Origin: DATCHW01 sp036508135
GTDB lineage: Bacteria > Bacteroidota > Ignavibacteria > Tepidaquicellales > Tepidaquicellaceae
Assembly: GCA_036508135.1 (NCBI GenBank)
Contig: DATCHW010000308.1
Span: 62,001 to 126,000, forward strand
Direction: 5' to 3'
Length of the DNA stretch: 64,000 nucleotides
The translations under genes and the position numbers were made by a program. The notes under the pieces were generated by a model. The model saw only the letters and a list, made by a program, of their open reading frames with translations. It ran no database searches and had not been told where the DNA came from. Positions 38,007 to 47,441 of this stretch are shown here, piece by piece (position 1 is the stretch's first letter; every line of letters starts with the position of its first letter).

Positions 38007-38450
38007 AATTCACTGACATTTTGAGAAAATTGTTATTCTGTAAAAAATAATAGTTTATGTTAAAGAGCTTTACAGAAATGTCATAGGAAAAAGACTAAAT
38101 TAAAAAATTACAGGAGTTTACAAAAACAAAAAAATATCATGACAAAAGGATGACAAAACAATACACAAAAGTCAAAAGTAAAAAGTCAAAGGTCAAAAGT
38201 AAAACGAAGACCGGATTAACGGGATAAAGAACCGGATTAACTGGAAAAAAATTTAAGAACAGGCACGCAGATTTAACAGATGAAACAGATTTACTCAGAT
38301 AATTAATTTGGGTTAAGAACAAAATAAAATAAAACGGAAAACGTAAGACAGGATTAACGGGATAAAAAAAGTTTATTGAGTTTATTAAGTTCATTAAGTT
38401 TGTTAAGCATATAGAATAAAAATTAATCATCTTTTCTTTGTTTTTTGTTT

Positions 38451-38516
38451 GTCATTCTGAATTTATTTCAGAATCTGTTTTGCAAATATTAGACCCTGAA
38501 ACGAGTTCAGGGTGAC
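38451..38516. repeat. Two GTCATTC-family palindromes in opposite orientation
   Basis: 38451-38476 reads GTCATTCTGAA-TTTA-TTTCAGAATCT and 38491-38516 is the reverse complement of GTCACCCTGAA-CTCG-TTTCAGGGTCT. Stem bases differ but pairing is kept (compensatory change). The same layout recurs at 39379-39404 and in the array at 57283-58107. Placed just downstream of the HTH gene, they could act as weak terminators. Confidence 0.7.
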
Positions 38517-38533
38517 AAATATATCGTTTGAAA

Positions 38534-39073
38534 TCATTTATCATCGTCGGATTCTTTCTGATTAAAGAGATTTAGTTCTTTGTTCAGTTGTTTTTCGGAA
38601 TTGATTGCATCGAGGATAAGAGGGTTTTTGGTTAAATCCTTTTCAGTACTATTTATAATTTTTTCAATATGTTCATCGGAATCATAGTCATCATCAGGAC
38701 CTGAATTAGGATATTCATCGGAACTATAGGTACCATAATAAGAATCAAATTTTGATAATTCGTTAATAAACTTTACTTTAAGATTCAGCATATCTGAAAG
38801 ATGAAGACTACTAAATGATTCTTTTTTAATTGCTTTATTGAGTTCCTCTAAGTCAGAGGCGAGCATACGCAGTCTCCCACCTGAATTAACCTTGAGTGAT
38901 TCCATAAGAGCTTCGAAGGCAGTATCTTTGAGTATGGTTATAGCTTCGGAATTATTCTTAGCCCACCTGAAGAGGGTTCTGACGGGTAAATTCAATTTTT
39001 GGCTGATTTTTTCGAAGGAATGCCCCTGAGCACGGAGGATAAGGAATTCATTTTTTTGATTATCGGTATACAT
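38534..39073 (-). CDS. Helix-turn-helix protein, terminase-small-subunit- or transposase-like N-terminus
   Basis: The 179-residue protein starts with a resolvase/transposase-type HTH (LILRAQGHSFEKISQKLNLP...LFRWAKN, about 11-40). A helical middle follows, and then a very acidic tail (DDDYDSDEH, ending ESDDDK). Such a layout is found in phage terminase small subunits and in host-derived HTH proteins. No terminase large subunit or phage gene is nearby, so a packaging role is not supported. It may be a lone DNA-binding regulator. Confidence 0.55.
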   Translation of the reverse strand: MYTDNQKNEFLILRAQGHSFEKISQKLNLPVRTLFRWAKNNSEAITILKDTAFEALMESLKVNSGGRLRMLASDLEELNKAIKKESFSSLHLSDMLNLKVKFINELSKFDSYYGTYSSDEYPNSGPDDDYDSDEHIEKIINSTEKDLTKNPLILDAINSEKQLNKELNLFNQKESDDDK

Positions 39074-39563
39074 AGTTAAAAACCCTTATAATTTAACGTT
39101 TACCATAATTATCTATGGCTAATGCAAATATAATATGAATAAACTAAAAAGTCAATAGTGCAGTAAAATAAATTAAACACTTAGGACACAAGGACACTAA
39201 ACAATTAATAAATCAAGAAAGTAAAACGTCAAAAGTGAAATCCCGACTGGTCGGGACAGGCTGTGAGAGGGAAAATTTGTCTGAACCTTGATTCATAGGA
39301 TTGAAAGATTAAGAGGATGGATCTTTGACAAGGGGTTCCCGACAAGCCGGGATTTTCAACTCGACCCCTTGCGTTTTTGTCATTCCAAACTTGATTTGGA
39401 ATCCAGAAGGTATGTTGGTGATCCCGAGGAAAAAGGAATGGGATTCCGATAAATCGGAATTTCACTTCGTTCAACAGGCTTCTATGTTAAAACCTCAGGA
39501 AAGATTGGAGGACTGTGAGCACCAACAAAGGCACTGAATGGTTTACATAAACTCAAAGTTTCA
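39074..39563. other. 490-bp gap with palindromic repeat debris
   Basis: No gene is supported. A short frame at 39229-39474 (minus) reads through repeats (FWIPNQVWNDKNARG and LSGTP patterns, usual for translated dispersed repeats) and is dismissed. The gap holds a GTCATTC-family palindrome at 39379-39404 (GTCATTCCAAA-CTTG-ATTTGGAATC). It also has two ATCCCGAC/GTCGGGA-type inverted repeats near 39240 and 39340. Confidence 0.6.
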
Positions 39564-40292
39564 TTAATTGTTTTGCCTTCTCATATGAATATTATTATCT
39601 TTCATTAATTTTTCCACAAGAAATGTTAATAACGGGAAAGAGCTTTTCACAATTCTATCATCATTTTTATCCCAGGGGGGTTTCTCACCATGAAATATAT
39701 TACATCTGATTTGGTATAGAACTTTTTTTATAGTTTTTAAATTATTTTCTTCACATAGAATAATGATATTTCTTTCATTCATTTCCTCAATATTGTTCCA
39801 TGAACTATATTCCTTAATTCTTGACATATCGTTTACATAACTTCTTTCTATACCATTCTGTGATTTAATTAATGATCGTTTTAATTCTAAAAACAATGGG
39901 AATGTAATTTGTTGTTCTTTATTATACCAAGTTTGATATTCTTTAACAAATAAATTATAAATGATATCCTCAGTATATTTTCTTGTAATAGAGAAGAATA
40001 TTCTCTCAGGAAATTCTAAATCAATTTCCAATTTACCATTCTTCGCTTTAATAATTGCAGTTCCTTTTTTAATATTATTTAAACTCAACTGTTCTTCAAT
40101 TTCCGACAATTTAGATTTATCTCTATTGATATTTGCTCTTTCTATTGTAGCGGCCTCATAATATAGATTATAACAAATAGCATTAAAGGCTATCCATTCT
40201 GACATAAAAGCCATATAGCTACCATCTGTTCTTTTCGATATTTTATGCCAAGAATTAATTAAATCTTTTTGTTTATCATCAAAAGATCTCAT
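39564..40292 (-). CDS. HEPN-like protein at the end of the restriction operon
   Basis: The 242-residue protein is mostly helical and soluble. Near its C-terminus it has IRCNIFHGEKPPW, where Arg196 and His201 form the R-x4-H motif of HEPN ribonucleases, in the R-x-N-x-F-H-G-x-K form seen in several HEPN families. The rest is not recognised. It lies 33 bp downstream of hsdR on the same strand, so it is probably co-transcribed. Together with the neighbours it could be an RNA-cleaving toxin triggered by infection or restriction failure, but no direct partner is evident. Confidence 0.6.
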   Translation of the reverse strand: MRSFDDKQKDLINSWHKISKRTDGSYMAFMSEWIAFNAICYNLYYEAATIERANINRDKSKLSEIEEQLSLNNIKKGTAIIKAKNGKLEIDLEFPERIFFSITRKYTEDIIYNLFVKEYQTWYNKEQQITFPLFLELKRSLIKSQNGIERSYVNDMSRIKEYSSWNNIEEMNERNIIILCEENNLKTIKKVLYQIRCNIFHGEKPPWDKNDDRIVKSSFPLLTFLVEKLMKDNNIHMRRQNN

Positions 40293-40325
40293 AATATAAA
40301 TTATATTTTATAATTTTAATTAATT

Positions 40326-43300
40326 TTATGCGGCTTCGGTAGTCCAGATGTCGGCGAGCATTTCTGCCTGCTTTAATACTGTAATTACTGCTTTTTCCTG
40401 TTTATCGGGTGGATAGCCGTATTTTCTTAATATACGCTTCACTATCACACGCATTCTTGCTTTTACATTTTCCTTGATTGTCCAGTCAATCGACGTGCTT
40501 GCTTTTACTTTATCTACTAATTCATGTGCAATGGTTTTAAGTATATCATCACCCAACACTTTTACTGCACTGTCATTAACTTCGAGAGCATCATAAAATG
40601 CAAGTTCATCTTCGCTAAGGTTCAGTTTCTCTCCTCTTGAATTGGCATCTTTAATGTGTTTTGCTAATTCAATCAATTCATTTATTATTTCCGTTGCTGT
40701 CAGCAGGTTATTTTGATATTTCTTGACTGCATCGGCAAGCATTTCAGAAAATGTTTTGCTTTGCACAATGTTCCGCTTTCCTTTGAATGTAATTTCATCA
40801 GATAATAATTTTTTTAATAATTCGATTGAAATATTTTTCCGTTTCATATTGCGGATTTCGTTCAGAAAATCTTCTGAGAGTATCGAAATATCAGGTTTTT
40901 TTATTCCTGCGGCATCAAAAATATCTACTACACCATCGGCAACTACCGCTTTATCTATCAATTGTCTGATAGCTGTTTCTATTTCTTCATCGGTTTTTCC
41001 CTGTCCTTGTGGAGTGAATTTTGTTAGTCTTGCTTTTACTGCCTGAAAAAATGCAACTTCTTCGTTTATTTCTGCGGCTTCTTTTGTTGATTTCGCAAGA
41101 GCAAAAGCACTGGATAAGGCTGTTACTTCATTAAGGTATCTTTCTTTCCCCTTTTCCAATCCTAAGATGTGTTCTTCGGCAGAAAGAATAATATTTAATT
41201 TTTCTTTTATATTTGCTTTGAAATATTGAGTATAATCATATCCATGGAAAATTCCTTTTACAATTTCATATTTTTCAAGCATAACATTTATGGCTTCTCT
41301 GATATCAAAAGTAGGATTTCCCTTTCCGCCATTTTCCGTATATGTTCTAAGTGCACTTCTTAGTTCAGAAGCAAAGCCTATATAATCAACGATCAATCCA
41401 CCGGGTTTATCTTTATAAATCCTGTTAACTCTTGCAATGGCTTGCATCAGATTATGACCTTTCATTGGTTTATCGACATACATAGTATGAAGACAAGGTA
41501 CATCAAAACCTGTCAGCCACATATCCCTTACTATTACAAGTTTAAGTTCATCCTTCGGATCTTTCATCCTTTCGGCAATTGCTTTCCGTCGCTCTTTATT
41601 TCTTATATGGGGCTGCATTTTTTCCGGGTCGGATGATGAACCTGTCATAACAACTTTCAGTACTCCTTTATTGTCTTCTTCGTTGTGCCATTCGGGACGG
41701 AGTTTGATAAGTGCATCATATAAGTCAACGGCAATCCTTCTGCTCATTGATACAATTAACGCTTTACCTTCGAATGCCTGCTGTCTCGATTCGAAATGAT
41801 TAATTATATCTTTTGCTACTTCTTTTATCCTGTTTTCATTTCCGACAATTGCTTCAATCCTTGCCCATTTAGTTTTTGCTTTTTGTTTCTCAGTTAATTC
41901 TTTATCCTCTGTGATTTCTTCAAATTCGTCATCAATCAATTTTCTTGAATTTTCATCGAGATTCACTTTAGCAAGTCTGCTTTCATAATAAATCCTTACT
42001 GTTGCTTTATCTTCAACTGCCTGTTGAATATCATAGATGTCAATGTAATCACCAAAAACTATTCTTGTGTTTCTGTCTGTAAGTTCTACCGGAGTCCCTG
42101 TAAATCCAATGAAAGTAGCATTCGGAAGTGCATCTCGAATATGCTTTGCAAATCCGTAACCGATTTTCGAACCTATAACATTTCCATTTTCATCTTTTAC
42201 ATCCTGCATTTTGGCTTCAAATCCATATTGAGTTCTGTGAGCCTCATCAGCAATTACTATTATATTTTTTCTTTTTGAAAGTTCAGGGAAAGAAATTTCT
42301 TCGTTGTCGGGAAAAAATTTTTGTATGGTTGTAAATATAATTCCTCCGCCTGCAATTCTAAGTTTATCTCTTAAATCGCACCTGCTATCCGCCTGTAAAG
42401 GGTCCTGCCTTAATAGCTGTCTGCATCCTGCGAAAGTATCAAATAATTGTCCGTCAAGGTCATTTCTGTCTGTGATGATAACAATTGTCGGATTATCCAT
42501 ATTCAGAACAAGTTTACCCGCATAGAAAACCATAGAAAGAGATTTTCCGCTTCCCTGAGTATGCCAGACAACTCCTCCTTTTCTGTTCCCATCCATTGCA
42601 GATGCTTCAATTGTAGAAAGAACGGCTTTTTTCACAGCAAAGAACTGATGATATGCCGCAAGTTTCTTTTCTGTTTGTACAAGTGTAAGTTTTGTATTAG
42701 GGTCTTCCTTTTTTGTTTTTTCGAATACGGTGAAATGCCGTATTAAATCAAGCAGGTTTTCTTTATTCAACATACCCTGTATCAATGTTATCATTTGACT
42801 TACAAGGTGTGATGCTTCTTTAGTTCTGTCAACTGATTTCCAAGCCATAAACCGGCTGAACTGTGAAGAAATTGTTCCTGCTTTTGCCTCTAATCCATCC
42901 GAAGCAATGAGAAAAGCATTATAATAAAATAAAGAAGGAATTGCAGATTTGTAATTTTGTAGTTGAGTGAAAGCTTTCTGAACAGTTGCCTTATCATCAG
43001 CAGGATTTTTAAGCTCAATGATAACTAAAGGAATACCATTTATAAATAAAACAACATCAGATCTTTTATTATTTTGGTTTTCAATAACCGTAAACTGATT
43101 AACGATAAGAAAATCGTTATTACTCAAATTTTCATAATCTATAAGATTTACTAAATCCCCTCTGATACCATCAGGAGTTTGATAATCTACATTAATTCCG
43201 TTTGTCAGATAATCATGAAAAGTTTCGTTGCTTTGAATTAAATCAGTCGAAGGAATTCGAAGGACATTATTAAATGCTTCATCCAGAACCTCTGTAGGAA

Positions 43301-43484
43301 GTTTTTTGTTTATTCTTTTGATTGCAGATTTAAGCCTGCCTTTGAGAATCACATCCTGATAATTCTCTCTTTCAGGATGAGCACCATCAAAGGCTATATC
43401 GGGACCGTAAACATAGTTCCATTCGAGCTCTTCGAGTTCATCAATTGCTAAGAGTTCTATGTCGGTTTCGGTGATTTTAGACAT
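40326..43484 (-). CDS. hsdR: Type I restriction enzyme R subunit
   Basis: From ATG 43484 the protein has 1052 residues (a TTG one codon earlier is ignored). It has an N-terminal PD-(D/E)xK nuclease with Asp144 and Glu158-x-Lys160 (IIELKNP), then an SF2 translocase with Walker A QGSGKS (311-316) and DEAH (414-417). A helicase C domain (WLTGFDVPCLHTMYVDKPM) and a C-terminal helical region for HsdM contact follow. HsdR pulls DNA and cleaves unmethylated targets. It follows the STAND gene by 63 bp and looks intact. Confidence 0.95.
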   Translation of the reverse strand: MSKITETDIELLAIDELEELEWNYVYGPDIAFDGAHPERENYQDVILKGRLKSAIKRINKKLPTEVLDEAFNNVLRIPSTDLIQSNETFHDYLTNGINVDYQTPDGIRGDLVNLIDYENLSNNDFLIVNQFTVIENQNNKRSDVVLFINGIPLVIIELKNPADDKATVQKAFTQLQNYKSAIPSLFYYNAFLIASDGLEAKAGTISSQFSRFMAWKSVDRTKEASHLVSQMITLIQGMLNKENLLDLIRHFTVFEKTKKEDPNTKLTLVQTEKKLAAYHQFFAVKKAVLSTIEASAMDGNRKGGVVWHTQGSGKSLSMVFYAGKLVLNMDNPTIVIITDRNDLDGQLFDTFAGCRQLLRQDPLQADSRCDLRDKLRIAGGGIIFTTIQKFFPDNEEISFPELSKRKNIIVIADEAHRTQYGFEAKMQDVKDENGNVIGSKIGYGFAKHIRDALPNATFIGFTGTPVELTDRNTRIVFGDYIDIYDIQQAVEDKATVRIYYESRLAKVNLDENSRKLIDDEFEEITEDKELTEKQKAKTKWARIEAIVGNENRIKEVAKDIINHFESRQQAFEGKALIVSMSRRIAVDLYDALIKLRPEWHNEEDNKGVLKVVMTGSSSDPEKMQPHIRNKERRKAIAERMKDPKDELKLVIVRDMWLTGFDVPCLHTMYVDKPMKGHNLMQAIARVNRIYKDKPGGLIVDYIGFASELRSALRTYTENGGKGNPTFDIREAINVMLEKYEIVKGIFHGYDYTQYFKANIKEKLNIILSAEEHILGLEKGKERYLNEVTALSSAFALAKSTKEAAEINEEVAFFQAVKARLTKFTPQGQGKTDEEIETAIRQLIDKAVVADGVVDIFDAAGIKKPDISILSEDFLNEIRNMKRKNISIELLKKLLSDEITFKGKRNIVQSKTFSEMLADAVKKYQNNLLTATEIINELIELAKHIKDANSRGEKLNLSEDELAFYDALEVNDSAVKVLGDDILKTIAHELVDKVKASTSIDWTIKENVKARMRVIVKRILRKYGYPPDKQEKAVITVLKQAEMLADIWTTEAA

Positions 43485-43547
43485 CAAATATTGTCACATA
43501 ATAATAACATAATAGAAAATGTTTATTGAATTATATAAATAATTAGA

Positions 43548-45713
43548 TTAAATATAAGGTTCTTCTAATATTTCGTTAAGTTTATTAATTTCCTTTTCTT
43601 TTTCAGATAAATATCTTTTTTGAATTTCTAAATTAGATTCAAATTCACTTAATTTATCTTTTAATAATATTTGTTCCTTTCGTTTATTCTCATAATCATC
43701 ATTATCACTTTTTGATGTTGGGTTTTCGCTTATAATTGATTTATTTTTTTCAAATTTGAAATAAACAATAATGGACAATATTGTCAAAACAATAAATCCC
43801 ATCACTGAAAGAGAAAGAATATCTTTGTTGAAAAAACCAAAAATCAGTGATAACACTGAAAGAGCAAATATTATTATTGTAAAAATCGGATAGTTTTTTG
43901 TTTCGGCCTTTTTTACTGTTATGCTATTGATAATCGGTTTTAATTCTGGTTGATTCAAATTTGTGGATAATTCCTGTAGTTTTTTTGTCAATATGTAGAT
44001 TTGTTTATTATCATTATCAATCGATTTAGTAATGTTTTCTCTGTCTTTTTCTAATAAATCAATTTTATCACTTAATTCAGCTTTCTTTTTATCCCATGCT
44101 TCACTTATCAGTCTCAATTGATCAGTTAACCAAATCGGTTCGGTATATTTTTTATACGCTAAAAATTTATTCCGATAATCAACTAACATCGAGAATGAAT
44201 GTTTGTTTTTTCTGAAATAAATATTGTTTTGATTAACAAAGTCATTTATTTCGAATGCATCTATTTCAGATAAAAGACTATACGATATTTGATTAAAGTT
44301 TTTAAACAATGAAAGATTAGACATTTTTTTCCTAATTGAAATATCATTAAACTCTTTAATGATGTAATTGTGAAGCTCAACTTTTTTATTGTACTCCTGG
44401 AATAAGTCAGGTGACCTTAATTCGGTAGATCTACGTAAAACCATTTTTATAATTGGATGAATTGATAGATTTTCTGACGCTTTATCCGATAAATGTGTCA
44501 CTTCATGGCATTCTTTTAAAAATTCAAATACTTCAACTACATCATTTGGAAAAAATAATTTTAGTGAATCAACATTAATTGAATCCAAAAAAGCAGAAGC
44601 TCGAATCCATTCCTTTTGTTGTTCAGTTTTCCACCAGAAAATTCGATTTTCTGCCTGAGAATAATTCAATGAATTATTTCCTTTATCACACCACATTTCT
44701 ACAAGATACGGTAAACCATCTGTATCATAGGAGATTTCATCAACAAGCTCTATATTCAAATTTCTTTTTTTGAGATATGCTATAATTTCGTCTGTATTAA
44801 AATGTTTTATATCCTTTTCAAGTAAATCATTTTTATAAATATCCCATCTTCTATAATAATCTGTTAAAATCAACGGTTCACGACCGGAAATAACAAATCG
44901 AAAATCATATTCTATTTTAAAACTATTAATATTTTTCATAAATGTTAATAGCCATTCATTTACATCATCACTAATTTTTTCATAAGTGTCAATAATAATA
45001 ATGATTTTTACAGGCATTAAATCTTTATTTCTTCTCCATATTTTTTTAGGATATACAGATTCTTTAAGTCCATCAATAAAACATCTATTTATTATAGGAA
45101 TAGGATTTATTAAAAATTTTTGAGTTTCTGCATCGTCATATCTCGATTCAATAATTCGCTTCTTTTCTTGTTCATATTCTTTCTGATAAGCTTCATAAGA
45201 TTTTTCTACGTCTTTTTCATTTTTTTGATAAGACCCTAAATCAAATTCCGCATCACCATACTTAAATTTACCTATAGTCCATTTTCCTTTTCCCTTATTT
45301 TTAATTGCTTTATCCATCTTTTTCGTTATATCATCTAATCTTTTCTTTTCTTCGGGACTTATTCCACTTTCAATCTCCCCGACAGCTTTTTGATAAAAAA
45401 TAGTTTTTTCATGTAAAAATCTAAAATCATTATCTATTTTTAAGTTATTAGAAGCTATCGTTTTCGATAGTTCATCAATAAAAACAGGAATATTTTTATA
45501 TAAAATATTCTCATTTACTCTAAAAAAAACAAATCTATGATACCCCAAACAAAGATTTTCCATTATCTTATCAAGCAATGTCGTTTTTCCAACCCCACCG
45601 ATACCATATAAGTTTATTATTCTTTTAAGATTTTCGCTTGAATAAGATTTTTCTAATTCAGTTAAAATCTCATTGATTTCTATTTCTCTGCTTACAAAAT
45701 ACGAAGTTCCCAT
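43548..45713 (-). CDS. STAND-type NTPase with C-terminal membrane anchor and coiled coils
   Basis: The 721-residue protein has Walker A GIGGVGKTT (37-45), Walker B IIIIIDTYE (237-245) and an arginine-bearing sensor strand RFVISGREP (272-280), the order of AP-ATPase/NACHT-like STAND proteins. A lysine-rich helical insert occupies 110-200. After the winged-helix-like region there is a coiled coil (about 538-586), two membrane helices (about 608-628 and 632-652) and a second coiled coil (about 673-716). No TPR or WD sensor repeats and no known effector domain are visible. Being inside a restriction operon, it is a candidate infection sensor with a membrane-acting output. Confidence 0.65.
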   Translation of the reverse strand: MGTSYFVSREIEINEILTELEKSYSSENLKRIINLYGIGGVGKTTLLDKIMENLCLGYHRFVFFRVNENILYKNIPVFIDELSKTIASNNLKIDNDFRFLHEKTIFYQKAVGEIESGISPEEKKRLDDITKKMDKAIKNKGKGKWTIGKFKYGDAEFDLGSYQKNEKDVEKSYEAYQKEYEQEKKRIIESRYDDAETQKFLINPIPIINRCFIDGLKESVYPKKIWRRNKDLMPVKIIIIIDTYEKISDDVNEWLLTFMKNINSFKIEYDFRFVISGREPLILTDYYRRWDIYKNDLLEKDIKHFNTDEIIAYLKKRNLNIELVDEISYDTDGLPYLVEMWCDKGNNSLNYSQAENRIFWWKTEQQKEWIRASAFLDSINVDSLKLFFPNDVVEVFEFLKECHEVTHLSDKASENLSIHPIIKMVLRRSTELRSPDLFQEYNKKVELHNYIIKEFNDISIRKKMSNLSLFKNFNQISYSLLSEIDAFEINDFVNQNNIYFRKNKHSFSMLVDYRNKFLAYKKYTEPIWLTDQLRLISEAWDKKKAELSDKIDLLEKDRENITKSIDNDNKQIYILTKKLQELSTNLNQPELKPIINSITVKKAETKNYPIFTIIIFALSVLSLIFGFFNKDILSLSVMGFIVLTILSIIVYFKFEKNKSIISENPTSKSDNDDYENKRKEQILLKDKLSEFESNLEIQKRYLSEKEKEINKLNEILEEPYI

Positions 45714-45742
45714 ATTATATATTAGATTTTATTGATTTAATT

Positions 45743-45952
45743 TTATTCTCTAAAATTATTCACCCTAACCTCACCACTCATCGACTTAGAAAATAATTTA
45801 TCACGAAGTTGTGTGAGAATGGTGATTAAATTTAATTTTAATTTTGATTCTGATTCTGATTCTATTTTTTTCATTTCGACACATTCCCATTCCTGCGACT
45901 GTAAAATTTCAATCATTAATTTGTCAGTTTTATTTTTTATAATGGGATTCAT
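45743..45952 (-). pseudogene. Small ORF ending in a second copy of the HsdS C-terminus
   Basis: The 69-codon frame starts with an ATG placed directly after the stop of the ATPase gene. Its last 20 or so residues (LTQLRDKLFSKSMSGEVRV) match the HsdS C-terminus (LTQLRDILLPKLMSGEVRV). At DNA level 45760-45830 resembles 47450-47520 at roughly 80%. The preceding part has a GATTCT hexamer repeat encoding ESESES and is not recognised. It looks like an hsdS 3' tail left when genes were inserted or exchanged, though it could still be translated by coupling. Confidence 0.7.
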
Positions 45953-47437
45953 TTATGGAATAGGTAATAATTGAATAAGAGAGTTTATAGAATTAGTTAA
46001 TTCTGTTTCAGTAAACTTAGGATTAGTCGTATTCTCAGGATGATGAATTGAGTTTCTTATGTAAGTTGGTAGAGTTGCATTTTCAGGTGGTTGTGGGTTA
46101 CCATTACTTATTTTTATCCAACTTTTATTTTTTTGAATACCTCTTTGTAAAAGATAAGTTTCCATATCACTGATGGTAAAATTTTGAGTTGTCTCTTGAA
46201 TAAAACCATACAATTCATTATGAAATTCTATAGTCGCTAATCCGTAAGCATGATAATTTATTTCACCCCAAGAGGGACTCCATGGAAATTTACCCCAACC
46301 ACTTATATTGGCATAATTTAAAAGAATTTTGTTATCTTCATCTCTACTAAGTATGATAAAGTTAACATCATTCATCATACAATTTTTAAATATATATGGG
46401 GATTGAGTAGAAAGAATAATTTGCTTATCTTTTGACTCCTTCAATAAAAGTTCAAGTAATTTATCTTGTGCTCTGGGATGAAGATGTAGTTCGGGTTCAT
46501 CAATCAAATATATTATTGAACCTTTTGATTCACCCGCAATGCTTTTAAGAAGTAAAAGCGTAAGAATCATTTCTACGCCTGAACCAAGGTCCTTGGTTTT
46601 TATTTGTTTTAGCTCATCATCTTTTCTTAAAGCAAAAAATGCATTTGAAAATGGGTGAAGTAAATCAACCAATTCAATTTTCAAGTTTTTATATTCATCG
46701 TCGCTGAAAAACTCACTTAGTTCTTCCGCTAACTTTTCGCCTGTCCCTTTTTGGGCTGTTTCAATTATATTCTTGAAATACTCTCCGCTAATATTTGCAA
46801 CTAACTTATCAATCGTTGTAGCATCAACTTCTTTAGAGAACTTCCAGTTCAAATCTTCACAAATTCTATCAAAAGTTGTTTTGAAAGTACCTGTATTTAT
46901 CTGTCTTGTTCTATTTTTATCAAATAAGAAAACATGGATTTCACCATCCTTTATATTTTCATTTGAAAACAACTTATACAAACTTTGAATGTCCTTTCCT
47001 GAATCTTCCCCTTTATTGTTTTTATAATGAGGAATCTTATTCATAAATGAGTTACTTATTTGAAAAGGTGGTGATAGTAATTTTCCAGGTGCTTTTCTTT
47101 CTCTGTTTTTAGCTTTGAACTCAATTCCATTTGCATCGAAGTAATTTTCTGCCCAAGGCATTTTACATTTAAAATCATCTGTCTCGGCCTTAATAATTAT
47201 ATCTTTATTCTTGTCATAAAAATCATTGATGCTAAGTTTATTTTCAGATGAGTAAGTACTTTGTGTTATATAATTTATTGCTTCTAATATAGTTGTCTTT
47301 CCATTACCATTTTCACCAATTAGAATATTTAATCCACTTCCTTCATTTGTTCCATCTGGAACATTCAAATCGATGTCTTGATTTTCAAAACATTTGAGAT
47401 TCTGTATCGTAATTTTTTTGAAGAATAGGTTTGCCAT
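45953..47437 (-). CDS. AAA/OLD-like ATPase with C-terminal RN-x3-H motif, PrrC-like position
   Basis: The 494-residue protein has an SMC/ABC-type ATPase: Walker A GENGNGKTT (41-49), a signature-like DLGSGVEM (283-290), Walker B IIYLIDEPELHLHP (308-321) and an H-loop-like STQSP (343-347). The C-terminal domain (about 395-494) contains YIRNSIHHPEN, with Arg461, Asn462 and His466 spaced as in HEPN ribonucleases. No TOPRIM motif is seen, so it is not a standard OLD nuclease. It lies between hsdS (4 bp upstream) and hsdR, as PrrC does between its hsdS and hsdR genes. A restriction-guarding RNase role is inference. Confidence 0.7.
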   Translation of the reverse strand: MANLFFKKITIQNLKCFENQDIDLNVPDGTNEGSGLNILIGENGNGKTTILEAINYITQSTYSSENKLSINDFYDKNKDIIIKAETDDFKCKMPWAENYFDANGIEFKAKNRERKAPGKLLSPPFQISNSFMNKIPHYKNNKGEDSGKDIQSLYKLFSNENIKDGEIHVFLFDKNRTRQINTGTFKTTFDRICEDLNWKFSKEVDATTIDKLVANISGEYFKNIIETAQKGTGEKLAEELSEFFSDDEYKNLKIELVDLLHPFSNAFFALRKDDELKQIKTKDLGSGVEMILTLLLLKSIAGESKGSIIYLIDEPELHLHPRAQDKLLELLLKESKDKQIILSTQSPYIFKNCMMNDVNFIILSRDEDNKILLNYANISGWGKFPWSPSWGEINYHAYGLATIEFHNELYGFIQETTQNFTISDMETYLLQRGIQKNKSWIKISNGNPQPPENATLPTYIRNSIHHPENTTNPKFTETELTNSINSLIQLLPIP

Positions 47438-47441
47438 ATCT

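Larger units (their letters stand above)
37110..38533. other. 1.4-kb gene-free accessory region rich in short repeats
   Basis: I see no credible gene here. A 97-codon frame at 38137-38430 (minus) has low-complexity, PVNPVL-repeating coding and is dismissed. The stretch contains a pair of diverged direct repeats (37249-37352 and 37440-37553), three AACCCCGANGGGGTG palindromes, three copies of a CCGGATTAACGGGAT-type repeat near 38212-38365, and two palindromes of the GTCATTC family near its end. It separates the housekeeping operon from the restriction locus. Confidence 0.6.

Noticed and set aside
38137..38430. A 97-codon minus-strand frame as a membrane protein
   Set aside because: Its PVNPVL repeats arise from the CCGGATTAACGGGAT-type DNA repeat; composition is low-complexity and the region is repeat debris.
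38534..39073. A prophage remnant, based on the terminase-small-subunit-like HTH protein
   Set aside because: No large terminase, portal, capsid or integrase gene is near; the HTH type is shared with many non-phage proteins.
39229..39474. An 81-codon minus-strand frame
   Set aside because: It reads through dispersed palindromes (FWIPNQVWND and LSGTP strings), a common artefact; there is no ribosome site.
45953..47437. Calling the ATPase a true OLD-family nuclease
   Set aside because: No TOPRIM motif (the DxD and the E of the nuclease domain) is visible after the ATPase; the C-terminus instead has the R-N-x3-H pattern.
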